Source: Aeromicrobium yanjiei
Lineage (GTDB): Bacteria > Actinomycetota > Actinomycetes > Propionibacteriales > Nocardioidaceae
Assembly: GCF_009649075.1 (NCBI RefSeq)
Contig: NZ_CP045737.1
Coordinates: 2,356,001 to 2,420,000, forward strand
Direction: 5' to 3'
DNA length: 64,000 nucleotides
Shown: positions 55,011-63,237 of the stretch, in pieces
How positions within the stretch are numbered: the stretch's first letter is position 1
How the letters are laid out: each line of letters starts with the position of its first letter
The notes under the pieces: model-generated
The model's input: only the letters and a program-made list of their open reading frames with translations
The model's database searches: none
Told to the model about the DNA's origin: nothing
Translations under genes and position numbers: made by a program

Positions 55011-56417
55011 TCAGTAGGCGTACGTGAGCGGCGCGTCAGCGTCGTCGAGGTCCGGGTCGCGGGGCGGGTCGAGCTCCGGCAGACCCTTTTGCACATAGCG
55101 CAGCAGCAGCCGGACCTCGATCACGGCCAGGACGCCGTACAGGAGGGTGAAGGCGGCGAGCGACGTCGCGACCTCGCCCACGCTCGTGCTGGGCGAGACA
55201 CCTGCCGAGGTCGGCATGAGACCGAACACGACCCAGGGCTGGCGGCCCATCTCGGTGAAGATCCAGCCGAACGAGTTGGCCACCATCGGCAGCAGCGGCA
55301 GGACGATCGCGGTGCGCAGCAGCCACTTCGAGCGTGGGATGCGGTTGCGGCGGGTCGCCCAGAGCATGATCGCGCCGGCCAGCATCGCCAGGCCGCCCGT
55401 CGTGATCATGGCGCGGAAGGTCCAGTACGTGACGGGGATGTTGGGCTTGTAGTCGCCCGGGCCGTACTTCTGCTCGTACTCCTCCTGCAGCGAGTCGATG
55501 CCGCGGACCTCGCCGTCGAGGGTGCCGGTGCCGAGGAACGAGAGCAGCTTGGGGATCTCGAGCTTGAAGACCTCCTTCGAGCCGTCGAGCGTGCCGACCG
55601 TGAGGATCGAGAACGGTGCGGGGCCCGCGTCCTCGTACAGCGCCTCGGCCGCGGCCATCTTCATGGGCTGCACCTCGGTCATGACCTTGCCCTGGAAGTC
55701 GCCGGTGATCATGGTGCCGAAGCCCGCGACCAGCAGCACGACGGCGCCCATGCGGAACGCGGGGCGGAACGCGTCGGCGTCCCGGTCGGGGTGGCGCATC
55801 ATGTTCCACAGCGCGACACCTGCGACGAACGCGCCGGCGACCATGAAGCAGCCGATGATCTGGTGCGGGAAGGTCACGAGCAGGACCTCGTTGGTCAGCA
55901 CCGCCTTGAAGTCGGTCAGCTCCGCGCGACCCTTCTCGGTGTTCAGCGTGTAGCCGACCGGGTTCTGCATGAACGAGTTGGCGGCGAGGATGAAGTACGC
56001 CGAGAAGACGGTGCCGGCCGCGGCGATCCAGATGCACGCGAGGTGGACGCCTGGCTTGAGCCGGTCCCACCCGAAGATCCAGAGACCAAGGAACGTCGAC
56101 TCCAGGAAGAACGCCAGCAGGCCCTCGATGGCCAGGGGGGCGCCGAAGATGTCACCCACGAACCGTGAGTAGTCGCTCCAGTTCATCCCGAACTGGAACT
56201 CCTGGACGATGCCGGTCGCGATGCCCATCGCGAAGTTGATCAAGAACAGCTTGCCGAAGAACTTGGTCAGCCGGAGCCAGCGCTCGTCACCCGAGCGGTG
56301 CCACTTGGTCTGCATCACGGCGACGAGGACGGACAGTCCGATCGTGAGCGGCACGAAGAAGAAGTGGTAGACGGTCGTGATGCCGAACTGCCAGCGTGCG
56401 AGGTCCAGGACATCCAT
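55011..56417 (-). CDS. cydA: Cytochrome bd oxidase subunit I
   Basis: A 468-residue heme b558/b595/d subunit. N-terminal RWQFGITTVYHFFFVPLTIG with heme His, the TEMGRQPWVVFG box, and a short Q-loop, as in other Gram-positive enzymes. First gene of cydABDC-ftsY. Its promoter region holds TACTAC-N5-GTAGTA operators at 56437 and 56456, only 20-40 bases before the start codon, so BlaI-type repression is expected. Confidence 0.95.
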   Translation of the reverse strand: MDVLDLARWQFGITTVYHFFFVPLTIGLSVLVAVMQTKWHRSGDERWLRLTKFFGKLFLINFAMGIATGIVQEFQFGMNWSDYSRFVGDIFGAPLAIEGLLAFFLESTFLGLWIFGWDRLKPGVHLACIWIAAAGTVFSAYFILAANSFMQNPVGYTLNTEKGRAELTDFKAVLTNEVLLVTFPHQIIGCFMVAGAFVAGVALWNMMRHPDRDADAFRPAFRMGAVVLLVAGFGTMITGDFQGKVMTEVQPMKMAAAEALYEDAGPAPFSILTVGTLDGSKEVFKLEIPKLLSFLGTGTLDGEVRGIDSLQEEYEQKYGPGDYKPNIPVTYWTFRAMITTGGLAMLAGAIMLWATRRNRIPRSKWLLRTAIVLPLLPMVANSFGWIFTEMGRQPWVVFGLMPTSAGVSPSTSVGEVATSLAAFTLLYGVLAVIEVRLLLRYVQKGLPELDPPRDPDLDDADAPLTYAY

Positions 56418-56436
56418 GGTCGACTCCGTCTCTGGC

Positions 56437-56453
56437 TACTACGGTGCGTAGTA
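56437..56453. promoter_or_regulatory. BlaI-type operator 1
   Basis: TACTACGGTGCGTAGTA: perfect inverted TACTAC/GTAGTA with a 5-base centre. Starts 20 bases upstream of cydA ATG (56417). BlaI/MecI dimers bind this kind of dyad. Confidence 0.85.
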
Positions 56454-56455
56454 AC

Positions 56456-56472
56456 TACTACGGAGCGTAGTA
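56456..56472. promoter_or_regulatory. BlaI-type operator 2
   Basis: TACTACGGAGCGTAGTA, the same 6-5-6 dyad, with its centre 19 bases from that of operator 1. It would cover the likely cydA -10 region. Confidence 0.85.
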
Positions 56473-56500
56473 ACTCGACCGGTCCAGCGGCAAGCCGATT

Positions 56501-56517
56501 TACTACGTGGCGTAGTA
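56501..56517. promoter_or_regulatory. BlaI-type operator 3
   Basis: TACTACGTGGCGTAGTA, third identical-arm dyad, ending 11 bases before the blaI start (56529). Suits autorepression of blaI and shared control with cydA. Confidence 0.85.
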
Positions 56518-56528
56518 GGTTAGGTCAC

Positions 56529-56897
56529 ATGCCTCATCTCGGAGAGCTCGAACGCTCGGTCATGAACATCCTGTGGGACGCCTCGGCGCCTCTCACGGTG
56601 CGCGGAGTGATCGACGAGCTCGGCGGGCGCGACCCCGCGTACACGACCGTCATGACCGTTCTCGACCGACTCGGCGCGAAGAAGATGGTGCGCCGCGAGC
56701 GCGACGGCCGGGCGTTCCGCTACGCCCCCGCGTTGAGCCGCGACGCCGCGACGTCCGAGCTCCTGCACGCCGCGCTCGACCAGGCCGGCACCGACCGCAC
56801 CGCCGCGCTCGTCCACTTCGCCCGCACCGTCGACCCCGCCGAGGCCCAGGCGCTGCGTGCCGCCCTCGACGAGATCGAGTCCCGGATCTCGGAGTGA
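56529..56897 (+). CDS. blaI: BlaI/MecI/CopY family repressor
   Basis: A 122-residue winged-helix repressor: MPHLGELERSVMNILWDASAPLTVRGVIDEL, wing AYTTVMTVLDRLGAKKMVRRERDGRAFRY, and a helical dimer part. BlaI proteins leave DNA when cut by a partner metallopeptidase. Divergent from cydA with three matching operators between them; GTGA overlap with the M56 gene. No beta-lactamase gene is near. Confidence 0.92.
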   Translation: MPHLGELERSVMNILWDASAPLTVRGVIDELGGRDPAYTTVMTVLDRLGAKKMVRRERDGRAFRYAPALSRDAATSELLHAALDQAGTDRTAALVHFARTVDPAEAQALRAALDEIESRISE

Positions 56898-57781
56898 CTC
56901 CCCTCCTGCTCGGGCTGATCGGGCTCGCGCTCGCGCTGCCCGTGCCCGCACTGCTGGCCCGGACCAGGTGGCCCCTGCTCGTCCCGCGCGCCGGCATCAT
57001 CTTGTGGCAGTCCTTCGCGCTCGCCGCCGTGCTGGCGATCTCCGGCGCTGCCCTCTCCACCGCGCTGTGGCTCGTCACGGCCGATCACCTCACGTGGTGG
57101 CGCATCACCCTCCACCTGGTCATCCTCGGCATCGGCGTGCTGGTGTGGACGCAGTTCTGGTGGGCCGCGTGGACCGTGTGGCAGGAGACCCAGACCCGCC
57201 GCCGCCGCCAGCGCCACCTCGTGGACCTGCTGGGAGAGCCCGACGGGATGGCACCCGCGATCCGCATCCTGCAGGAGCAGACGCCCATCGCGTACTGCGT
57301 GCCGGGCCGGACCTCCCCCCGCATCGTGGTCTCCCAGGGCACGATCTCGACCCTCTCAGCCGCCGAGTACGCGGCCGTCCTCGAGCACGAGCGAGCCCAC
57401 GTCCGGCGTCGGCACGACCTGGTCCTCGAGGCCTTCACGGTGCTGCACCGGGCGTTCCCCCGCGTGCTGCGCACCGACGCGCCGCTCGTGCAGAGCCAGA
57501 TCATGGTCGAGCTGCTGGCCGACGACGCCGCCCGCAAGTCCTGCGGTGAGGCTGCAGTGGCCCGCGCGCTCGTGACGCTGGCCGGGGCGCCCACTCCCGC
57601 CGGCGCGCTCGGCATCGGCTCGGCGACCCGTATCCGCATGGACCGGCTCCTGGACCCCGATCCCCGCAACCCCCTGGCCTCAGCTCTCGCGTACGGGATC
57701 TCGGCCGTCGTGCTGGTCGTGCCCACCGTGTTCCTGGCAACACCGTGGATGGTTCACGCGATCCGCACCCTCGCGGCCTGA
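56894..57781 (+). CDS. M56 family (BlaR1-like) membrane metallopeptidase
   Basis: A 295-residue integral membrane protease with four spans and the zinc motif His165-Glu-Arg-Ala-His169 (LEHERAHV). Unlike staphylococcal BlaR1 there is no C-terminal penicillin-sensor domain, so the signal must differ; redox or respiratory stress would fit the cyd link (inference). GTG start inside the blaI stop. Confidence 0.88.
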   Translation: MTPLLLGLIGLALALPVPALLARTRWPLLVPRAGIILWQSFALAAVLAISGAALSTALWLVTADHLTWWRITLHLVILGIGVLVWTQFWWAAWTVWQETQTRRRRQRHLVDLLGEPDGMAPAIRILQEQTPIAYCVPGRTSPRIVVSQGTISTLSAAEYAAVLEHERAHVRRRHDLVLEAFTVLHRAFPRVLRTDAPLVQSQIMVELLADDAARKSCGEAAVARALVTLAGAPTPAGALGIGSATRIRMDRLLDPDPRNPLASALAYGISAVVLVVPTVFLATPWMVHAIRTLAA

Positions 57782-57788
57782 GCCTGCG

Positions 57789-58346
57789 TCAGAGGAAGTC
57801 GCGCGGATCGAACTCGGCGATCGGGATGACCCGGATGCGCGGCAGGCTCGTGTTGAACGCCTGCACGTCGTACTCGAGGTCGTGGAACTCCAGACCGCGA
57901 TCGATCAGCGGCACGAAGCCCGCGCTGCGGAACTCGCGGAACGCCAGCAGCGCCGTACGCCGCCCGGGTTCCACCAGGGGGCTGAGCTGCTCGACGAAGT
58001 CGCCGTCGTTGCTCGCCAGCATGACGTCCGCCTCGCGGCGCCCGAGCTCCTCGAGGGTGCGCTGGATCGCGATGTCGACGACCTTCTCGTCGGCATTGCC
58101 CGACAGCGGGACGGCCCGGAAGCCGATCGCGGTCAGCGCCTGCACGAACGGCATCGGCAGCTCGCCGTTGGCCGCGAGGAAGAACAGGCCGGCGGCCGGC
58201 TGGTCCCAGGTGTCCTCGGCGAACTGCAGCAGACGGTCCCACCGCGGGCGCTCGTGGGGCTGAGGACGGCGCCCGAGGATGGACTGACCCAGGGTCGCGT
58301 CGATGTTCTCGCCGTCGACCAGGACGTAGGTGGTGCGATCAGTCAT
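57789..58346 (-). CDS. NYN domain putative ribonuclease
   Basis: A 185-residue PIN-like NYN domain protein: acids at VDGENID (Asp11, Asp16), VVDIAIQRTLEEL and ASNDGDFVEQL form a metal-dependent RNase site. Homologues are often called NYN/LabA-like. Role unknown. Convergent with the M56 gene. Confidence 0.85.
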   Translation of the reverse strand: MTDRTTYVLVDGENIDATLGQSILGRRPQPHERPRWDRLLQFAEDTWDQPAAGLFFLAANGELPMPFVQALTAIGFRAVPLSGNADEKVVDIAIQRTLEELGRREADVMLASNDGDFVEQLSPLVEPGRRTALLAFREFRSAGFVPLIDRGLEFHDLEYDVQAFNTSLPRIRVIPIAEFDPRDFL

Positions 58347-58393
58347 GCTCGGACCCTACGCGGTTCGCCGACCGGGACGCCCGGCGAGTCGCC

Positions 58394-58822
58394 TCACACG
58401 ACCAGCGGCGCCACGGCGTCGCGGATCACGTCGGGGATCGGCGTGACGGTGCGCGCCTCGGCGTCGACGTAGACGTGCACGAACTGACCGATCGCCGCGG
58501 GCTCGTCATCGCCCTGGAACAGCGCGATGCGATACACGATGCTCGAGGTGCCGAGCCTGGTCACCGCGAGGCCGGCCTGCACGTCACCGGGGAAGTTGAG
58601 CTCGCGCAGGTACTCGCAGCGGGTCTCCTTGACCAGGCCCACCGCGTCGAGGCGCCGGATGTCGGTGCCCGTCGCCTCGATGAGGAAGCCGTTGACCGCG
58701 GTGTCGAAGTAGGAGTAGTAGACGACGTTGTTGACGTGCCCGTAGACGTCCTCGTCCTCCCAGCGCGTCGTGATCGTGCGCAGGACCGTGAAGTCGGCGC
58801 GCAGCCGCGGTTCGTCGCTCAC
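58394..58822 (-). CDS. Acyl-CoA thioesterase, 4HBT hotdog family
   Basis: A 142-residue hotdog-fold thioesterase with the motif DEDVYGHVNNVVYYSYFD (catalytic Asp25 and GHVNN), ending in PIPDVIRDAV. Hydrolyses an acyl-CoA, substrate unknown. GTG start overlaps the smc stop (GTGA), so it is co-translated with smc. Confidence 0.85.
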   Translation of the reverse strand: MSDEPRLRADFTVLRTITTRWEDEDVYGHVNNVVYYSYFDTAVNGFLIEATGTDIRRLDAVGLVKETRCEYLRELNFPGDVQAGLAVTRLGTSSIVYRIALFQGDDEPAAIGQFVHVYVDAEARTVTPIPDVIRDAVAPLVV

Positions 58823-61800
58823 GCGGGCTCCTCCTCGCGCAGGCGCTGGCTGATGACCGCCGACACGCCGTCGCCCCGCATCGACACACCGTAGAGCGCG
58901 TCGGCGACCTCCATCGTGCGCTTCTGGTGCGTGATCACGATGAGCTGGGAGTTGGCGCGCAGCTCCTCGTAGAGCTCGAGGAGGCGGCCGAGGTTGGCGT
59001 CGTCGAGCGCCGCCTCCACCTCGTCGAGGATGTAGAACGGGCTCGGTCGGGCCTTGAACAGCGCGACGAGGAACGCGACCGCGACGAGCGAGCGCTCACC
59101 ACCGGACAGCAGCGACAGCCGCTTGACCTTCTTGCCGGCCGGACGGGCCTCGACGTCGATGCCGGTGGTCAGCATGTTCTGCGGATCCGTCAGCACCAGG
59201 GCGCCCTCGCCGCCGGGGAACAGCCGGCTGAAGACGTGCTGGAATGCGCTCTCCACGTCGTACCAGGCCTCGGTGAAGACCTGCTCGACCTTCGCGTCGA
59301 CCTCCTCGACGATGTCGAGCAGGTCCTGTCGCGTCTTGCGCAGGTCGTCGAGCTGCTCGGACAGGAACTGGTGCCGTTCCTCCAGCGCGGTGAACTCCTC
59401 GAGCGCCAGGGGGTTGACCTTGCCCAACATCGCCATCGACCGCTCGGCGGTGCGCAGCCGCTTGACCTGGGTCTCGCGGTCGTACGGCACGGGCTCGGTG
59501 GGCAGCGAGTCGTCCTCGCCCTCGACGGTGATCGGAGGGACCAGCTGGTCGGGCCCGTAGTCGGCGACGAGGGTCTCGACCTCGAGGCCGAGCTCCTCCA
59601 GCGCACGCGCCTCCAGGCCCTCCAGGCGCAGCCGCAGCTCGGCGCGGGCCATCTCGTCCTTGTGCACCGAGTCGGTGAGCCCGTCGAGCTGCGTCGACAG
59701 GTCACGCAGGCGGGCGCGGACACTGCGCAGCGTCTCTTCACGCCCCGAGCGCGAGGCCTCGATCTCGGTGCGGAGCGCGGACGCCGTCGCGATCGACTGC
59801 TCGAGCCTGGCCAGGACCTGGTCGCTCGCCAGGATGACCGCGCGGGCCGTCTCGGCCTCACGCAGCTGCCGCGCGCGACGCTCGGCCGCGCGGCGTCGGG
59901 ACTGCCGTTCGGCCTCGGCGGCCTCGAACAGAGCCGTCACCTGGCCCTCGAGCGCGCGTGCCCGCTCCTCGTTGGTGCGCAGCGACAGCCGCGCCTCGGT
60001 CTCCGCACGGCGGCAGGCGGACGCCTTCTCGGCGAGCTCCTCCAGCAGGGCCGTGTCGGGCTCCTCCTCGGGCGCGGACTCGGCCTGCGCGAGCCGTTCC
60101 TCGAGCTCCTGCAGGCCCGAGAGATCGCCGGCCATGGCCTCCTCGGCCTTGGTGATCGCCGCGGAGAGGCGCTCGGCCTCGCCCCGCGCGCCACGCGTCG
60201 TGGCGCCCAGGTGGCCGAGCTTCTCGGCGACGGCGGCCATCGTGGCGTCCGACTCGTGGAGCTGGCTCAACGCGGCGTCGACCCGTTCCTGCGCGGCCGC
60301 GCGGGCGTTCTCGCCCGTCTCCTGCTCGAACCGCAGGCGCTCCAGCGTGTGGACCGCTGTCGCGAGGTCCTGCTCCGCCTTCGAGATCGCCGCCTGCACC
60401 TCGATGAGGCTCTGCTTGGACGTCGAGCCGCCGGCGGCGAAGTGCGCCCCGAGCACATCGCCCTCGCGGGTCACGGCCGTGACGTCGGGGGCCAGCCGGA
60501 CGACCTCCTGCGACTGCTCGAGCGAGTCGACGACCGCGACCTTGAACAGGAGCCGGCGCAGGGCTCCCTGCAGCGCGTCGGGTCCCTCGACCACGTCGAC
60601 CGCGTACGTCGCGAAGTCGGGCAGCCCGGGCCAGGTCGAGTCGTCGACCTCGCCGCCGCCCAGCAGCATGCCGGCGCGACCGAGATCCTCGGACTTGAGC
60701 TTCTCCATCGCCGACACCGCGGTGTCGAGGTGGTCGACCGCGACCGCGTCGGCGGCCGAGCCGAGTGCGGCCGCGATCGCGGTCTCGAAGCCGCCGCGCA
60801 CCGTCAGCAGCGCTGCGACCGAGCCGAGGAGGCCACTGATCTCGTCGGTCGCGGCCAGCAGCGCCCCCGCTCCGTCCTTGCGCGCGAGGCCGAGCTCGAG
60901 CGCCTCCTTGCGCGCCGTCAGCGCCGCCTGCTGGCGCTCGGCGTCCTGCACCTGCGTGCCGAGGGCCGCGATCACGGCGGTGGCCGCGGAGAGATCGGCC
61001 TCGGCCGCCTCGAGCTCCTCGTCGAGCCCGGACTCCCCCGCGTTGAGCCCTGCGATCTCGTTCTCCAGGGCGGTGAACTGCCGTTGTGCCTCGGCCGCAC
61101 GAGCCTCGGCCTCGTCGCGGGCCGCGGTCAGCCGCCCGATCTCCTCGCCGGCGGCCGTCGCGCGGCTCCTGAGGGCGTTGACCTGTCCGTGGAGGCGGGC
61201 GAGACCTTCGCGCTGGTCGGCCGCGGCCCGCAGCAGACCCGCGACCCGTCGTTCCTCGGCGGTGTAGGTCGCCTCGGCCTCGTTGCGCTCGGCGATGACC
61301 GCGGCCAGCGCCTCGGTGGCCGCGGCGACGCTCGCGCTCAGCTGCGCGTGCTGCTCCTGGGCGCGGCGCGCCTCGGCCTCCATCTCCTCGGGCTCGCGCC
61401 CGACGTGGCGGTCGTCGGACTCCACGGCGGCCAGGCGTACGCGCTCATTGGCCAGGCCCGCCGTGCCACGGATCCGCTCGCGCAGCCCCGAGAGGGTGTA
61501 CCAGGTCTCCTGCGCCGCGGAGAGCCGCGGCGAGTCCTCACGGAGGCGGTCCTCGAGCTCGGTCTCCTGCTCGCGGGCCGCCGCGATGGCCTGCTCGACC
61601 GCCTGCCGCTTCTGCTTCAACGCCGTCTCGTCGGCGAGCTCCTCGGCGATCGTCGTGCGCGCGGTGACGATGTCGTCGGCGAGCAGGCGGGCGCGGGCGT
61701 CACGCACGTCGGCCTGGATCACCGCAGCACGCCGGGCGACCTCGGCCTGGCGGCCCAGAGGCTTGAGCTGGCGACGCAGCTCGGTGAGGACGTCGTTGAG

Positions 61801-62370
61801 GCGGGTCAGGTTGCCCTGCGTGGCGTCCAGCTTGCGGATCGCCTTCTCCTTGCGCTTGCGGTGCTTGAGGACGCCCGCAGCCTCCTCGATGAAACCGCGG
61901 CGCTCCTCGGGCGTCGCCCGCAGGACGCTGTCGAGCTGCCCCTGGCCCACGATGACGTGCATCTCGCGGCCGATGCCCGAGTCGCTCAGCAGCTCCTGGA
62001 CGTCGAGCAGGCGGCAGGTGCTGCCGTTGATCGCGTACTCCGAGCCGCCGTTGCGGAACATCGTGCGCGAGATCGTCACCTCGGTGTACTCGATCGGCAG
62101 GGCGCCGTCGGAGTTGTCGATCGTCAGCACGACCTCGGCGCGACCGAGCGGCGGGCGGCCGGACGTGCCCGCGAAGATGACGTCCTCCATCTTGCCGCCG
62201 CGCAAGGACTTGGCGCCCTGCTCGCCCATCACCCAGGAGAGGGCGTCGACGACATTGGACTTGCCGGAGCCGTTGGGGCCCACGACACACGTGATGCCGG
62301 GCTCGAGCTGGAGGGTCGTCGAGGAGGCGAAGGACTTGAACCCACGCAGTGTGAGGCTCTTGAGGTACAA
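58819..62370 (-). CDS. smc: Chromosome segregation protein SMC
   Basis: An 1183-residue SMC: Walker A GPNGSGKSNVVDAL near the N-terminus, long coiled coils, a hinge at about residues 510-640 (LTVRGGFETAIAAALGSAADAV), C-terminal signature LSLLSGGERSLVAVA and Walker B YILDEVEAALDD. It condenses and aligns chromosome arms with ScpAB. TTG start at 62370. Usually followed by ftsY in actinobacteria; here NYN, blaI and cyd genes intervene. Confidence 0.96.
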   Translation of the reverse strand: MYLKSLTLRGFKSFASSTTLQLEPGITCVVGPNGSGKSNVVDALSWVMGEQGAKSLRGGKMEDVIFAGTSGRPPLGRAEVVLTIDNSDGALPIEYTEVTISRTMFRNGGSEYAINGSTCRLLDVQELLSDSGIGREMHVIVGQGQLDSVLRATPEERRGFIEEAAGVLKHRKRKEKAIRKLDATQGNLTRLNDVLTELRRQLKPLGRQAEVARRAAVIQADVRDARARLLADDIVTARTTIAEELADETALKQKRQAVEQAIAAAREQETELEDRLREDSPRLSAAQETWYTLSGLRERIRGTAGLANERVRLAAVESDDRHVGREPEEMEAEARRAQEQHAQLSASVAAATEALAAVIAERNEAEATYTAEERRVAGLLRAAADQREGLARLHGQVNALRSRATAAGEEIGRLTAARDEAEARAAEAQRQFTALENEIAGLNAGESGLDEELEAAEADLSAATAVIAALGTQVQDAERQQAALTARKEALELGLARKDGAGALLAATDEISGLLGSVAALLTVRGGFETAIAAALGSAADAVAVDHLDTAVSAMEKLKSEDLGRAGMLLGGGEVDDSTWPGLPDFATYAVDVVEGPDALQGALRRLLFKVAVVDSLEQSQEVVRLAPDVTAVTREGDVLGAHFAAGGSTSKQSLIEVQAAISKAEQDLATAVHTLERLRFEQETGENARAAAQERVDAALSQLHESDATMAAVAEKLGHLGATTRGARGEAERLSAAITKAEEAMAGDLSGLQELEERLAQAESAPEEEPDTALLEELAEKASACRRAETEARLSLRTNEERARALEGQVTALFEAAEAERQSRRRAAERRARQLREAETARAVILASDQVLARLEQSIATASALRTEIEASRSGREETLRSVRARLRDLSTQLDGLTDSVHKDEMARAELRLRLEGLEARALEELGLEVETLVADYGPDQLVPPITVEGEDDSLPTEPVPYDRETQVKRLRTAERSMAMLGKVNPLALEEFTALEERHQFLSEQLDDLRKTRQDLLDIVEEVDAKVEQVFTEAWYDVESAFQHVFSRLFPGGEGALVLTDPQNMLTTGIDVEARPAGKKVKRLSLLSGGERSLVAVAFLVALFKARPSPFYILDEVEAALDDANLGRLLELYEELRANSQLIVITHQKRTMEVADALYGVSMRGDGVSAVISQRLREEEPA

Positions 62371-62419
62371 CGCGGCTCCTACGTACGACGGTTGGGAGCC
62401 ACCCTAGTGTGGCCGAACG

Positions 62420-62620
62420 TCAGCGGGCGAGAGGCTCGGCGAGGTCGCCGGCAGTCACCAGGTCGACCTGCTCACGCAACGCCGCGAGCAGTCCGTCGTT
62501 CTCCACCTTGAGGCGCAGGACCTCGTTCTCGAGGTCCGTGATCCGCCGACGCAGTGCCGCGGTCTCCTGGAGCTGCCCGGGGGTGGGTCCACCGAGATGT
62601 CCGAAAAGGGCTTTGGCCAT
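62420..62620 (-). CDS. Small coiled-coil protein next to smc
   Basis: A 66-residue protein, MAKALFGHLGGPTPGQLQET followed by a leucine-zipper-like helix (LRRRITDLENEVLRLKVENDGLL). ATG 62620 has GGAG seven bases upstream, and codon use fits a real gene. Similar short proteins occur in other actinobacteria, but I know no function. It ends 50 bases before smc and could share its transcript. Confidence 0.65.
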   Translation of the reverse strand: MAKALFGHLGGPTPGQLQETAALRRRITDLENEVLRLKVENDGLLAALREQVDLVTAGDLAEPLAR

Positions 62621-62739
62621 GGTTGTTCTCCGCAAGAAAAGGACTGAGGTGAAGGGCAGAAAACGATGATCTGCGTCTCGCAGTCTCCCACTTTCGACAC
62701 GTCCAGGTCAACTGAGGTCCTCGTGGCTACGCTGGCGTG

Positions 62740-63237
62740 ATGGACGGACTCTTCGCCCCGGTCGAGGGCACGTGGCAGCCTGTCTCCCCACGGCTCGCCA
62801 CCGTCCGCCGCATCCTGCTCGTCCCGCTGGTCGCCGCGGTCGCACTGATCGGCGTGATCCTGGTCCTGCTGCCCCTGGACACGTGGGTCACCGTGCTCGG
62901 CGGTGCCCTCGCGATCGGCGGCCTCGCAGGGATGGTCTGGACCTGGGTGTGGGCCGGTCGCAACCAGCGCAGCTGGGGCTACGCCGAGAACGTCGACGAC
63001 CTCCTGGTGACGAGCGGCGTCATGTTCAAGCGGCTCGTCGCGATCCCCTACGGACGGATGCAGTTCGTCGACGTCCAGGCCGGCCCGGTCGCGCGGGCGT
63101 TCGGGATCGCGACGGTCACGCTCCACACCGCGAGCCCCGAGACCGCGGCACAGATCCCAGGGCTGCCGGCCGACGAGGCCACCCGGCTGCGCAACCGGCT
63201 GACCGATCTCGGCGAGACCCGTGGCGCCGGACTCTGA
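62740..63237 (+). CDS. Membrane protein with bacterial PH domain (YdbS-like)
   Basis: A 165-residue protein with two membrane spans (residues 23-45 and 50-72) followed by a bacterial PH2/DUF304 beta domain (GYAENVDDLLVTSGVMFKRLVAIPYGRMQFVDVQAGPVARAFGIATVTLHT). Pairs with the next gene, as YdbS with YdbT in Bacillus. GTG 62737 could be the start; ATG 62740 is adjacent. Confidence 0.85.
   Translation: MDGLFAPVEGTWQPVSPRLATVRRILLVPLVAAVALIGVILVLLPLDTWVTVLGGALAIGGLAGMVWTWVWAGRNQRSWGYAENVDDLLVTSGVMFKRLVAIPYGRMQFVDVQAGPVARAFGIATVTLHTASPETAAQIPGLPADEATRLRNRLTDLGETRGAGL

Noticed and set aside
56529..57781. Beta-lactam resistance module from blaI/blaR-like genes
   Set aside because: No beta-lactamase or penicillin-sensor domain; operators point to cydA instead.
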